From Marivivens niveibacter (GTDB taxonomy: Bacteria; Pseudomonadota; Alphaproteobacteria; Rhodobacterales; Rhodobacteraceae): a DNA stretch of 64,000 bases. Position numbers and translations under genes: made by a program. Shown here in pieces: positions 36,736 through 46,247 of this stretch. The notes beneath the pieces were generated by a model, which was not told the origin of the DNA, did no database searches, and saw only the letters and a list, made by a program, of their open reading frames with translations. How positions within the stretch are numbered: the stretch's first letter is position 1; the number at the start of each line of letters is the position of its first letter. The stretch is from contig NZ_MSPP01000005.1 of the NCBI RefSeq assembly GCF_002150005.2, forward strand, positions 1-64,000, given 5' to 3'.

Positions 36736-38322
36736 TTAGATTTGGTCGGCCAACATCATTTCAGTGGCGCGCATCGCAACCATCATCGTCGGGCCATTTG
36801 TATTGCCTGAGGTTACAGACGGAAAAACAGATGCATCAATCACGCGCAGACCGCGCACCCCATGAACGCGGCACCGCGGGTCAATGACCGAAGTACGCGG
36901 ATCCGTTCCCATGCGGCAGGTCGATGTCGGATGAAAAACGGTGGACGCACGGTTTCTGAAATCATCCAGCGCCTCCGCATCAGTTTCGGGCAATCTGTCG
37001 ATGGGCGCAGTTGTGACATCCAGCAACGGACGCACATCTGCAATTTTTCGTATGATAGACACAGCTTTGACTGCTGCCGTTTGATCCGTATCCGACGACA
37101 AAGAATGCGGCAAAATTTTCGGAGCCGTTGCCGGATCAGATGAAACCAACCTGATCTGGCCACGGCTTTGGGGGCGACATTGTTGCGCGCTTATTAAATA
37201 GCCCGGCTTTCCGTCGACCTTTAGTTTGCCGTTGGGTCCGATCGAATAGGACATTGGATTACAGTAAATCTGCATATCGGGCCAATCTAGGGACTGATCC
37301 GATTTGACGTATCCGCCGACTTGATTGACGGGCACGGACAAGGCGCCGTTGCGTCGAACAACATATTTTGCCGCCTCGAACACCCGTGGAGCGATCTGGC
37401 CCAAGATATTGTTGAGCGTCGGTGACTTTGCCCTGAATTGATAATTTATTGCCAAATGGTCCTGTAGATTTTGACCGACATTTGGTTGGTCATGGATCAG
37501 TTTGATCCCTTTATCTTTGATTTGATCGGCCGGTCCGACCCCCGACAGCATCAGAAGTTTGGGCGAATTCACGGCCCCAGCGGATAGCACAATTTCCGAA
37601 TTCGCGCGGGCACGGAATGTTTGCGCCCCGACGCGGTATTCAATCCCTTTTGCCCGCCCGTTTGAAATGACGATCCGCTCAACAATCGCATTAGCGACAC
37701 AGGTGATATTTGGACGTTTCAACGCCGGACGCAAAAACGCATCAGCGGCGGAAAACCGAAACCCGTTTTTGACGGTCGACTGATAAAAACCAATACCTTC
37801 GCTTGTCAGCGTGCTGGGGTCTTCGACGATGGGCCATCCCATGTGGGTCGCTGCCGTCAAAAAGGTTTTGGAAAACGGATTCATCTGATCGCTTAGGTTC
37901 GAAACACAGACCGGATTATCTGTATGCTCTGCGATCCGTTTTTCCATCTTGGCAAAGGCAGGTTCGACATCGGACCAGGCCCAACCGGTTGCGCCTGACT
38001 GTGCCCAGCCGTCGTAATCAACGGGCAAACCGCGCATATAGGCCATCGCGTTGATGGAACTGGAACCGCCAATGACGCGCCCACGGGGCCAATAGATCGA
38101 CCGGCCGTGCAGACCGTCGTCAGGTTCGGTGTGATAATTCCAATTCAGCTTTTTGTTCTGAAAATTAACGGCATAGCCTATGGGCACTTTGATCCATAGG
38201 TTGCGATCCTGTTTCCCAGCCTCGACCAACAGAACGCTGTATTTGCCGCTGCGGGACAAACCCTCGGCGACGGCACAACCGGCGGAACCAGCGCCGACAA
38301 CGATAAAATCAAATTGTGCCAT
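36736..38322 (-). CDS. GMC-family oxidoreductase (FAD-dependent alcohol dehydrogenase)
   Basis: 528 residues with the N-terminal FAD loop DFIVVGAGSAGCAVAEGL, the GMC signature GRVIGGSSSINAMAYMRG and the C-terminal signature TVFHPTSTCRMGTD, which places the conserved catalytic histidine. The family oxidises alcohol groups of choline, sugars, polyols or alkanols and passes electrons to the respiratory chain or oxygen. It is the first gene of the GMC / enolase-superfamily / ALDH operon and is divergent from a LysR gene that probably controls it. Confidence 0.88.
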   Translation of the reverse strand: MAQFDFIVVGAGSAGCAVAEGLSRSGKYSVLLVEAGKQDRNLWIKVPIGYAVNFQNKKLNWNYHTEPDDGLHGRSIYWPRGRVIGGSSSINAMAYMRGLPVDYDGWAQSGATGWAWSDVEPAFAKMEKRIAEHTDNPVCVSNLSDQMNPFSKTFLTAATHMGWPIVEDPSTLTSEGIGFYQSTVKNGFRFSAADAFLRPALKRPNITCVANAIVERIVISNGRAKGIEYRVGAQTFRARANSEIVLSAGAVNSPKLLMLSGVGPADQIKDKGIKLIHDQPNVGQNLQDHLAINYQFRAKSPTLNNILGQIAPRVFEAAKYVVRRNGALSVPVNQVGGYVKSDQSLDWPDMQIYCNPMSYSIGPNGKLKVDGKPGYLISAQQCRPQSRGQIRLVSSDPATAPKILPHSLSSDTDQTAAVKAVSIIRKIADVRPLLDVTTAPIDRLPETDAEALDDFRNRASTVFHPTSTCRMGTDPRTSVIDPRCRVHGVRGLRVIDASVFPSVTSGNTNGPTMMVAMRATEMMLADQI

Positions 38323-38492
38323 GATCGAATTGGGCCCGTATTAGTACGCGGCCATGTCAACAAAGCCGTGGCCGAACCACAATCAATAGGATTTGCACCT
38401 AAGGGTCAGATAACTTTGAAACGCTTCAGGCTTGCCCCGATGGGGATCACTGCCCATTGTAACGTGACCGTTGCGCGAAACAGGAGGCCCCC

Positions 38493-39401
38493 GTGCGTTT
38501 GCCACATCTAGCATGGTTGCGCGCATTCGAAGCAGCCGCACGACACAGCAGTTTTTCCGATGCCGCTGGCGAATTGCACCTGACACCTGCGGCTGTCAGT
38601 CAACAAATCCGTCTTTTGGAACAGCATCTGGGCGTTCAACTGTTCAAACGTTTGCCGCGAGGTGTTGAATTGACAGACTTGGGGCAGGCCTATGCGTTGC
38701 CCATCCGCAGGTCATTTACCGACATGCAAAGCGCAACAGAGTCGTTGTTCACGGTTCGCAGACAACGAAAAATCCGTATCCGCGCCTCTATCAGTTACGC
38801 GACCTTGATCCTTGCGCCGAGGCTACATGAATTTCGGGCGATGTATCCCGACATCGAAATCGAACTGACCACCGCCGTTTGGTCCGACCGCATGGATGTT
38901 GATGGCATAGATTTCGATGTCAGGTACGGCCGCGGCCAATGGCTCGAGGCTGACATAATTTCACTAGGTCAAGAGAACGCAGTGTTGGTGTGCAGCCCAC
39001 AGAACAAAATTGATGGACACGACACAGGGGTCGCGTTGGCGGCGCAGCTGGGGGCGGGGGTCGTGCAAATTATTGGCTCCGAAACCGAATGGGGCCGTCT
39101 GATCGACCATCATGAAATAGATATGCCTAATCTACCTATTTTGATGAAGGTGGATTCATCGCTGGTTGCGTTGCAATCCGTAGTGTTCGGCCAAGGAACC
39201 GCCCTGATTTTCGAAAGCTTGGCACAGCCGTTCATTGATCGCGGCGAATTGGTTGTTGCCGCCGATCTGTCTTTTCCGATCGACGACAATTATTATCTGG
39301 TGTCCCGCGATGGCGTTTCCCAAAATCCGGAACTGGCCGCATTTCAGGAATGGATTCAATCCATCTCGGTCGCTTTCGCCACCAATGCGCCGCGCGACTG
39401 A
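38493..39401 (+). CDS. LysR-family regulator (GcvA-like)
   Basis: 302 residues with a winged helix at 1-60 (LPHLAWLRAFEAAARHSSF and LTPAAVSQQIRLLE) and the GcvA-like start of this subfamily. The start is GTG at 38493 with AGGAGG 6 bases upstream. It is divergent from the GMC operon, its likely target; the 170-base gap should hold both promoters. Its end overlaps the convergent kdgK gene by 46 bases, so transcription of the two could interfere. Confidence 0.87.
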   Translation: MRLPHLAWLRAFEAAARHSSFSDAAGELHLTPAAVSQQIRLLEQHLGVQLFKRLPRGVELTDLGQAYALPIRRSFTDMQSATESLFTVRRQRKIRIRASISYATLILAPRLHEFRAMYPDIEIELTTAVWSDRMDVDGIDFDVRYGRGQWLEADIISLGQENAVLVCSPQNKIDGHDTGVALAAQLGAGVVQIIGSETEWGRLIDHHEIDMPNLPILMKVDSSLVALQSVVFGQGTALIFESLAQPFIDRGELVVAADLSFPIDDNYYLVSRDGVSQNPELAAFQEWIQSISVAFATNAPRD

Positions 39402-40279
39402 ACAACCCGCGCAGCCAATTCGGCACCGCCTTTGATTGCCCATTCGATGTCCCCAGATCCAAATCGCGCCAAAAACCCAGCGTTAAAACTGTCGCCTGCG
39501 GCGGTGGTATCTGTGACTTCGGTGATCGGTGCGACGGGGTATTCCCCGCTGTGCCCATTGTGTTCAAATAAAACAGGATCAGGTCCATTTTTCACGATGA
39601 CAGTCGGAATGCCCAGTGCCTTGTAACGGTTCAGCGTAGCCATTGGGTTTTCGTCGTGAAACCATTCGGCCTCGTCTTCGAAAGATGGCAAAACGATCGT
39701 GCTAACCGCTGCGCCTTGCATGATAGCCGATGTCATTGCATCAGCCGTTTCCCACAACCGAGGCCGCAAATTCGGGTCAAATACAATTGTTTTGCCTGCC
39801 TCTTTGGCCGTTTTCAAAGCCGCCAGAAAACCCTGCCGCGATTTGTCGGGCAAGATCGCTAGCGTAATTCCTGAAAAATAGATGACATCGTTTTCAGAAA
39901 ATGCCGTCGCCAGTTTTTGTGGATCGTCTGCGAGCTTTTTCGCCGCGGATTGGCCACGCCAGTAATGAAAACTGCGTTCACCGTTTTGCAGCGAAATCAT
40001 GTACATGCCGATAGTCTGGTTTTCCAAATGCTGCACATAGTTTTCTTTGATGCCGGACTGCGCAAACAGGTCCATCATCTGGCGGCTTAGGCTGTCGTCA
40101 CCAATCGCCGTCAAAAACGAAACATCCGTATCCGGCGACAAACGCGCCAGATACCAAGATGTGTTAAACGCATCACCCGCAAAGCCTAGACGATATTCAC
40201 CGTCTTGGGCTGTTGGCGATAATTCAGCCATACATTCGCCGATTGCTAAAAATCGGTTTTGGGGCAGGGGGCTGGTCAT
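39356..40279 (-). CDS. kdgK: 2-dehydro-3-deoxygluconate (KDG) kinase
   Basis: 307 residues of the PfkB sugar-kinase family. The start at 40279 (MTSPLPQNRFLAIGECMAEL) forms an ATGA overlap with kdgF; further upstream codons lie inside kdgF. The C-terminal PfkB signature TDTTAAGDSFNAGFLARF carries the catalytic aspartate, and GFAGDAFNTSWYLARL the sugar-binding loop. KDG kinase makes KDPG, which an aldolase (not in the window) splits to pyruvate and glyceraldehyde 3-phosphate. As last gene of the alginate operon it completes the route from unsaturated uronate. Confidence 0.9.
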   Translation of the reverse strand: MTSPLPQNRFLAIGECMAELSPTAQDGEYRLGFAGDAFNTSWYLARLSPDTDVSFLTAIGDDSLSRQMMDLFAQSGIKENYVQHLENQTIGMYMISLQNGERSFHYWRGQSAAKKLADDPQKLATAFSENDVIYFSGITLAILPDKSRQGFLAALKTAKEAGKTIVFDPNLRPRLWETADAMTSAIMQGAAVSTIVLPSFEDEAEWFHDENPMATLNRYKALGIPTVIVKNGPDPVLFEHNGHSGEYPVAPITEVTDTTAAGDSFNAGFLARFGSGDIEWAIKGGAELAARVVQSRGALVAKATEMD

Positions 40280-40587
40280 AGAAAATCGTCGCGGCGCGGC
40301 GTGAATGAATCGATCAGCACACCAGGCTCTAGGCAGATACAACCGTGGGTCATTCCTGACGGAATAACAAAGCTATCTCCAGCCGCGACGATCTTTTCCT
40401 CTTTGCCCAAAGTGAAACGGAACTTGCCGCTTTTGACGTAGGTCGATTGGACATGTGGATGGTCGTGCAGCGCGCCCTCTGCGCCGGATTCTTCGAAACG
40501 GAATTCAACCACCATCAAATCAGGATGATCCGACAGCACCTGACGGGTCACATCTTGGGACGTTGGAATAATTGGGAATTGAGCCAT
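40276..40587 (-). CDS. kdgF: KdgF-type cupin, unsaturated uronate linearising enzyme
   Basis: A 103-residue single cupin. Metal ligands fit the KdgF pattern: His41, His43 and Gln47 in LHDHPHVQSTYV, and His81 in GMTHG. KdgF speeds the ring opening of 4,5-unsaturated uronate, released by alginate or pectin lyases, to the linear ketose. It lies between the SDR gene and kdgK in the alginate operon, exactly where that step is needed. The stop overlaps the kdgK start. Confidence 0.88.
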   Translation of the reverse strand: MAQFPIIPTSQDVTRQVLSDHPDLMVVEFRFEESGAEGALHDHPHVQSTYVKSGKFRFTLGKEEKIVAAGDSFVIPSGMTHGCICLEPGVLIDSFTPRRDDFL

Positions 40588-40603
40588 TCGTTTTCTCTTT
40601 GTC

Positions 40604-41344
40604 TTATGAAAACAGCGTACCGCCGTTTATGTCGATATTTGTACCAGTCATAAAACCGGACTGATCGGTTGCTAAGAACGCAACCAAATTTGCGATATCC
40701 TGTGGGACACCTTGGCGTTTCAAAGGCGTTGCTGCTTCGACGTTGCGACGCACTTCGTCTTTTGTGTGTACATTGTGAAAATCGGTATCGATCATGCCGG
40801 GGCAAATGCCGTTTACACGAATTTCTGGCCCCAGTTCTTTGGCCAAGCCACGTGTCATCGCCATGACCGCACCTTTGGATGTGGCATAGGGTACAGCACC
40901 AGGTCCGCCGCCATCGCGGCCGGCTTGGCTCGCGATATTAACGATGGTGCCGGTTTTCATGTGCGATAGGCAGGCGCGAGTCATCAGGAACATGCTGGTC
41001 AAATTCAGATCCATCACCGTGTTCCAATGTTCTAGCGACATTTCAGTGATCTTTTGGCGCGCAACAAGGCCGCCAGTATTGTTCACCAAAACATCGATGG
41101 AACCGAATTCTTTGACGGCCAAATTAACAACCTTGTCCACGCCTTCTTGCGTATTCAGGTCAGCTTGAACCGCAATAGCTTGCCCGCCGAATTTGGCGAC
41201 TTCACCGATGGTATCATGCGCAGATGCGGCGCTGGAAAAATAATTGATGATGACATTGGCACCCAAGCGGGCCAATTCGACTGCACAGGCCCGCCCAATA
41301 TCGCGGCCGCCACCTGTGACGATTGCAGTTTTACCCTTTAGCAT
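40604..41344 (-). CDS. SDR-family reductase, probable DEH (unsaturated uronate) reductase
   Basis: 246 residues of a classical short-chain dehydrogenase: cofactor loop TGGGRDIGRA, the NNTGG variant of NNAG, catalytic Ser in NIASQAG and Tyr/Lys in YATSKGAV. In alginate pathways an SDR (A1-R of Sphingomonas) reduces 4-deoxy-L-erythro-5-hexoseulose uronate (DEH) to KDG. Genes for the lyase lie on one side and for KdgF and KDG kinase on the other, so this role fits well, though 3-oxoacyl reductases look similar. AAGGA precedes the ATG. Confidence 0.83.
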   Translation of the reverse strand: MLKGKTAIVTGGGRDIGRACAVELARLGANVIINYFSSAASAHDTIGEVAKFGGQAIAVQADLNTQEGVDKVVNLAVKEFGSIDVLVNNTGGLVARQKITEMSLEHWNTVMDLNLTSMFLMTRACLSHMKTGTIVNIASQAGRDGGGPGAVPYATSKGAVMAMTRGLAKELGPEIRVNGICPGMIDTDFHNVHTKDEVRRNVEAATPLKRQGVPQDIANLVAFLATDQSGFMTGTNIDINGGTLFS

Positions 41345-41365
41345 AATCGTTCCTTTTTAACCGTT

Positions 41366-43684
41366 TTAAGTGTTTGCCAGTTTTTTCATGACCACTTTGA
41401 AGGTGTGTTCTTCGGGGTCGGTGAAATACAGGTCGGCGTCATAGCCCTGGTCGTCCATGAAATGGAAAATCCGCTTTGGCGTTTCCAATTTATACGGCAC
41501 CAGTAATGTCGCGATGCGATGCCGTGTTGATGCAGGGTAGCGGGCCACCATGCATGTACTTTGTGGCAGGTCTTGGATTTCGTCGGGGTTCACATCAGGA
41601 AAACCGGTGAATTGCGTGAACTCTGGTTTGCCAGCCTCTGACCAGACGCATTGGCCATAGAAACCCGCCCGTTCGCCCGCGTTTTTGAACGACGTTTTAC
41701 CCAGCTCGAACCGATTATTTGCGTGCAGCAACCAGTCGATGGTCACCGGAGTTTCGGCGTCGATTTTGTCGACGATGACAAAGTAGCTGTTTCTAACGAA
41801 ATAGATTTCGCGCTCGGCCAATGTGACTTCGGGGGACAGGCTTTGGTAAGCGGCTGTTGCGTCCCCACGGATATAGCTGTGATCGGCAAATTCTTCGGCG
41901 GCCAAAATTTTACCTGTGGCGCGCATAGCCCGAGATTTGTCTTTCTCAGCATATTGGCCTTTGCCATTGATCAAAATGGCGTTTTTGGAACGAGTCTGAC
42001 GACGCCACTGACGGTGCATGGACGAATTGAACGCAACATAGTGACCAGATTGGATCGCCAGATCTTCGCCGTATGCCGCCAAACAAAACGCGTTTTGGTC
42101 GCCGTGACTGTGACTGATCGACCCGTACTGAGATGATTTGAACACAAACTGAATGTGGTTATCAGGGTCTGCCATTGCGTGCTGAATACCGACCCAGCCG
42201 ATACCGCGGAAATGGCGCAGTCCGCCCGACGGTTGGGTAGCTTCGACGACAGGGAAATCGGTTTGGAATACCATTTCGTCGAAATTCGTGTCCCACCAGC
42301 CCCAATTGTAGAAAGCCATTTCAGTGCCCGGATTCAGGCGCAGGTTTTCATCGCAATACCACTGATATTCACCTTTGCCCGTCACACCTGCAAACTGGCG
42401 CATGTTGAGACCGGTTTTGATGCACGGCAGATCGCCCTGTGTGCTGTCATCGCCAAATGTCGCGCGGCGTGTGTTTGGCGCCTTGCAGAACAGTGGGAAA
42501 TCACCCGTATTTTGAAAAAACGGACGATCGTACAGATTGATACCTGTGTAGGATTTCAAACGGTTGGCGGCATCGATCAGATAGGCCATGCCCATCATCC
42601 AATAGTTGGTGCCTTCGGCCCAACCACCGTCTGCATCGCCCCAAGGCGAATAGACCGTCGATAGAAACTCGATGCAGTAATTCAGCCAATCGCGAACTTC
42701 GTCGTTTTCATCTTCACCCAACAAAGCAATGCACGCAGGCACGATCGTTAAGGATACGGAACGAACAGCATGGCTGTCGTACGGAAAGAGGTGAATTTTC
42801 GCATTAACGATGGCGTGCTCTGCGATATCGCGGGTGCGGGTCAGCAGGACGTCGCGAACCTTGGTGCGTTCATCATCCGATAGTTCGTCGTATAGCCAGT
42901 CAAATCCCCAGGATAGGGCATTTGTCACGCGATAGGCCCATTCATCGGTATAAGACCGAGAAGTTACGCCCATCGGATCCCATGATGCGATTTCTAACAA
43001 CCATTCCTTGGCGCGCTGGGTCATGTCCGCATTGCTGGTCACGCGCCCACCAATGGCTAGGTGACGGACGGCGTACCATGCTTCTTGCAGATCGATATAG
43101 GTTTGCCGCCAGACTGGCGCGACGCGTTGGTGATTTGGATATCCTGCGGGTTCCCGCATCACATCGCGATCCATCCACGGCAAAACCGATTTTTCGTAGA
43201 ACGTCGACCAACTATAGGCCTCTGGATCATTGCTAACGGTTTCGGTGAATCCGTCCAATCGGTCAGAGGTCATCCACAAGCGGGGATGCGCCGTCGAAGC
43301 GTTTTCAAAACGTTTGTCGCGCCCAACCAGCGGAGTTTGGGGCAAACCTGGCGTGATTTCAAAACTACGTGTCTGGCTCCATTCAGTGGTCGGTTCGCCC
43401 GCATCATCACAAACGGCATATGACCAATAATGAACCCCGTCTTTGAAATACTGGTCTGGTGTGAAGAAATTCAAAGGCAGTTTTGAAAATTCCTGCGTCT
43501 TTGCAGGCGCAAATTCTGGATCTGACGACACACGTAGGACATACAGCGCGTCGTCATCGATCACCGGCAACCATGTAAACCTAGGTGGGTTTTCTGCGAC
43601 ATCGGTGTCTTTGGTCGGGCTATAATCGATCGTTAGACGACCAGCTTTGGGTTCATCTAGTTTGTACAAAGTATCGGCGAGCAT
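41366..43684 (-). CDS. PL15 exolytic oligoalginate lyase
   Basis: 772 residues, close in length and sequence style to the Agrobacterium exo-alginate lyase Atu3025 (PL15). It has an N-terminal beta domain (TENPPRFTW-like start), an alpha/alpha barrel with FPYDSHAVRS and WAEGTNYWMMGMAYL, and a C-terminal heparinase II/III-like beta domain with SISHSHGDQNAF. These hold the expected catalytic His and Tyr. No signal peptide is seen, so it should act in the cytosol on imported oligomers. The ATG at 43684 is chosen with AGGAC 6 bases before it; a GTG 19 codons earlier lies in a hairpin. Confidence 0.9.
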   Translation of the reverse strand: MLADTLYKLDEPKAGRLTIDYSPTKDTDVAENPPRFTWLPVIDDDALYVLRVSSDPEFAPAKTQEFSKLPLNFFTPDQYFKDGVHYWSYAVCDDAGEPTTEWSQTRSFEITPGLPQTPLVGRDKRFENASTAHPRLWMTSDRLDGFTETVSNDPEAYSWSTFYEKSVLPWMDRDVMREPAGYPNHQRVAPVWRQTYIDLQEAWYAVRHLAIGGRVTSNADMTQRAKEWLLEIASWDPMGVTSRSYTDEWAYRVTNALSWGFDWLYDELSDDERTKVRDVLLTRTRDIAEHAIVNAKIHLFPYDSHAVRSVSLTIVPACIALLGEDENDEVRDWLNYCIEFLSTVYSPWGDADGGWAEGTNYWMMGMAYLIDAANRLKSYTGINLYDRPFFQNTGDFPLFCKAPNTRRATFGDDSTQGDLPCIKTGLNMRQFAGVTGKGEYQWYCDENLRLNPGTEMAFYNWGWWDTNFDEMVFQTDFPVVEATQPSGGLRHFRGIGWVGIQHAMADPDNHIQFVFKSSQYGSISHSHGDQNAFCLAAYGEDLAIQSGHYVAFNSSMHRQWRRQTRSKNAILINGKGQYAEKDKSRAMRATGKILAAEEFADHSYIRGDATAAYQSLSPEVTLAEREIYFVRNSYFVIVDKIDAETPVTIDWLLHANNRFELGKTSFKNAGERAGFYGQCVWSEAGKPEFTQFTGFPDVNPDEIQDLPQSTCMVARYPASTRHRIATLLVPYKLETPKRIFHFMDDQGYDADLYFTDPEEHTFKVVMKKLANT

Positions 43685-43714
43685 AGGTCGTCCTAATGCA
43701 AAAATGTCAGAAAA

Positions 43715-43744
43715 TGCGTGGCCGAGGATGGACTCGGCCACGCA
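43715..43744 (-). terminator. strong hairpin after the AlgQ-like gene
   Basis: A perfect 12-base inverted repeat (TGCGTGGCCGAG with its complement, 6-base loop) lies 17 bases after the binding-protein stop and 30 bases before the PL15 start. On the minus strand it is followed by TTTTCTGACATTTTT. It may partly terminate transcription or protect the upstream message, so that the binding protein is made in excess of the enzymes downstream. Confidence 0.7.
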
Positions 43745-43761
43745 CGTGGCTAATCCGTTGA

Positions 43762-45324
43762 TCAGCCGTATTGGCGCGCGTACGCCGAGTTCATGACTTC
43801 AAGGACTTTCTGGTAGCCCATGTTGTTCAATGTCTCGATGTAGTCGGACCAATCCTGTTCGATATCACCAGAACCCAAAATCCACGCCTGTTGACGTTCC
43901 AGCATGTAGGTCTGGATCGTTGGCCAATAGCGGTCGTAGATTTCTTGTTCGTCTTTGGTAAAGGCGACGCCTAGGAACTGATCCACCAACAAATCTTGGG
44001 TGTCATATAGTTCAATGCCGTCACGCGCGGCTTGGGCAGTCCACTGCCATTCGTAACGGTAATCTTGTGGGTAACCACGATAGATTTGTGCGCCTTCCAG
44101 ATACATTTGGCTGTTCACAGCCGTGTCAGAATTCAGAACCTCGTCCGTAAAGACCGGCTCTCCGTCGACCATGTTCCAGGTTTTGCCTTCGACACCAAAG
44201 TTTGCCAGCAGCGCTCCTTCTTCTGAGAAGAAATAGTCGAAGTATTTGATGGTTTCGACAGGGTTTTCATTGGCATAGGTGATCGCCCAGCCATCTGGTT
44301 TGATTGGAATGCGGCGATGTTCTTCCATGCGGACGCCACCAGCGGATTCAGGCGGTAGGAACGGAATAAAGTTGAAACCGTCGACCTTGTCCGCAAGCGC
44401 CGCGTTATAACCAGATGTCGATGCGAACCAATCGTGGGTCATACCGCCTAGGTTTTCACCCAACAAATAGTCACGCGACGATGATCCACGCGTGAAAATT
44501 TCGGCGTCGATCAGGCCTTCGGCATACCATTTCGCCAGATTGGCCATACCGTTACGATAGGCATCTTGGGCATAGGGGTGCGCAATGGTGTTTTCCGCGG
44601 TGATAAAGAAATCGTGGTACGTATCCGAACCCGAGGTACGGGCATCCCACAGGGTCATCAGGCGCAGCACTTCTTCCCAATCTCGGGCAAAGTAGGGCAC
44701 TTCGTCTGCCTGACCGTTGCCGTTCGGATCGTTGTCACGGAAAGCGACTAGAACATTATATAGTTCGTCAACGTTGTTTGGCGTTTCCAGACCCAGCGCA
44801 TCCAGCCAGTCCTGACGAACGAACCACGCACGGCCATATTTGCCGTCTGGCAGGTACGGGATGTAATAGTAATTGCCGTCATAGGCGGAAATCGCAGCCT
44901 GAAGCCCAGGGTGTTCATCCCAGAAACGTTGAATGTTTGGTGCATGTTCAGCAACCAGATCATTCAGCGGCACAAACGCGCCCTCTGGACCGTATTGGTT
45001 GACCGGTTGTTTGATACGGTTGCCACCAACGATGTCAGGCAAATCACCACTGGCCAGCAACAGGTTCATGGCTTCGTTGTTGTCTTTGGTGTTGCGACCC
45101 GAAGTTTGGTCAATCAGATGAATGTTGGTGCGTTCGCGGGCGAATTCCTCGACCGGGTACAGCACGGATGTGTCACCACCTGGGCCATAGCCTTGCGCGC
45201 GCGGCCAGTGCATGTGAACCGTTAGTTCCAGTGGTTCGTCAACGATTGGCAAATCTTGCGCCATGACAGGCGCGGTCATTGCTGTCGTCGCCAGCATGGC
45301 CATTGGTAAAGTCAAAATTCGCAT
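43762..45324 (-). CDS. algQ: AlgQ-like alginate oligosaccharide-binding protein
   Basis: 520 residues with a signal peptide ending near VMAQD. The mature start ELTVHMHWPRA, the segment LLLASGDLPDIVGGN, the calcium loop DNDPNGNGQADEVP and LGGMTHDWFAST match the Sphingomonas A1 AlgQ1/AlgQ2 proteins, which bind alginate oligomers and deliver them to AlgM1M2SS. Such long family-1 binding proteins are diagnostic of this transporter type. The ATG at 45324 has GGGAGGA upstream; 11 further open codons lack a signal sequence. It follows algM2 by 29 bases. Confidence 0.92.
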   Translation of the reverse strand: MRILTLPMAMLATTAMTAPVMAQDLPIVDEPLELTVHMHWPRAQGYGPGGDTSVLYPVEEFARERTNIHLIDQTSGRNTKDNNEAMNLLLASGDLPDIVGGNRIKQPVNQYGPEGAFVPLNDLVAEHAPNIQRFWDEHPGLQAAISAYDGNYYYIPYLPDGKYGRAWFVRQDWLDALGLETPNNVDELYNVLVAFRDNDPNGNGQADEVPYFARDWEEVLRLMTLWDARTSGSDTYHDFFITAENTIAHPYAQDAYRNGMANLAKWYAEGLIDAEIFTRGSSSRDYLLGENLGGMTHDWFASTSGYNAALADKVDGFNFIPFLPPESAGGVRMEEHRRIPIKPDGWAITYANENPVETIKYFDYFFSEEGALLANFGVEGKTWNMVDGEPVFTDEVLNSDTAVNSQMYLEGAQIYRGYPQDYRYEWQWTAQAARDGIELYDTQDLLVDQFLGVAFTKDEQEIYDRYWPTIQTYMLERQQAWILGSGDIEQDWSDYIETLNNMGYQKVLEVMNSAYARQYG

Positions 45325-45353
45325 AGTTTCCTCCCTGTTGCGAATGTTGAGGT

Positions 45354-46235
45354 TCATTCCTTCACTCCTCCCAGCAGGATGCCCTTGCTGAAATATTTTT
45401 GTAGGAATGGGTAAATCAGGACGATCGGTATGATCGAACAGACGATGATCGACGCGGTGACGGTTTCGACCGAATAGGACGCGTTCAGTAGAGATGTTGC
45501 GAATTCTTCGTCATCTGACAGTTCAGCAATCACCTTGCGTAGGTATACCTGCAGCGGAATTTTTTCTTCGTCTTGCAGCAGAACCATGGCCCAAAAGAAC
45601 CCGTTCCAACGCGATACGATACAGAACAACGCGACAGTTGCGATCGCAGGTTTCGACAGAGGCACATAGACGCGCCACAGAACCTGAAATTCATTTGCGC
45701 CATCCATCCGCGCGGCTTCTTCGAAACTTTGCGGAATACCTTCGAAAAAGTTGCGCAACAGGATGATGTTGAAACCACTTACGGCAAAGCCGATGATGAT
45801 GCCGAAATAGCTGTCCAGCAGACCCAGATCCCGCATGTTCAAAAAGAACGGGATCAAACCTGCGTGGAACCACATCGTAAAAGCGACCATCAGGTTCCAA
45901 AACCTGCGACCATACAGTTGCGGACGCGACAACGCATAGGCACCTGGAATGATCAGGATCAGACTCATCAGGGTACCAAAGATGGTATAGATGAACGTGT
46001 TTTTGTAGCTGATCCAGAACTGCGGCTCGCTTAGCACTTTGGAATAGGCTTCCAGAGTAAAGCCAACCGGCGTCAAGATGACGTTGCCTGCTCTGGCTTC
46101 GAAACCTGCGCTCATCGACAACGAAGTGATGTAGATGAACGGATAGAGCGTCGACAGTGCGAACAATCCGATCAGGACCATGTTGGTGATGACGAATAGT
46201 TTGTCACCGCGCGAATACAGATTCATGTTTGCCAT
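45354..46235 (-). CDS. algM2: AlgM2-like ABC transporter permease
   Basis: 293 residues with six helices and the EAA loop for ATPase contact (FEEAARMDGANEFQVLWRVYVPLSKP). It forms the membrane channel with AlgM1. A run of G (GGGGGG) lies 8 bases before the ATG, and algM1 ends 12 bases upstream. Assignment to alginate rests on the AlgQ-like partner and the lyase downstream. Confidence 0.9.
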   Translation of the reverse strand: MANMNLYSRGDKLFVITNMVLIGLFALSTLYPFIYITSLSMSAGFEARAGNVILTPVGFTLEAYSKVLSEPQFWISYKNTFIYTIFGTLMSLILIIPGAYALSRPQLYGRRFWNLMVAFTMWFHAGLIPFFLNMRDLGLLDSYFGIIIGFAVSGFNIILLRNFFEGIPQSFEEAARMDGANEFQVLWRVYVPLSKPAIATVALFCIVSRWNGFFWAMVLLQDEEKIPLQVYLRKVIAELSDDEEFATSLLNASYSVETVTASIIVCSIIPIVLIYPFLQKYFSKGILLGGVKE

Positions 46236-46247
46236 GATGTGCCCCCC

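Noticed and set aside
38341-38361. Possible further GntR operator before the GMC operon
   Set aside because: GTATTAGTAC does not match the TGGTATACCA core; the region is better explained by the adjacent LysR gene.
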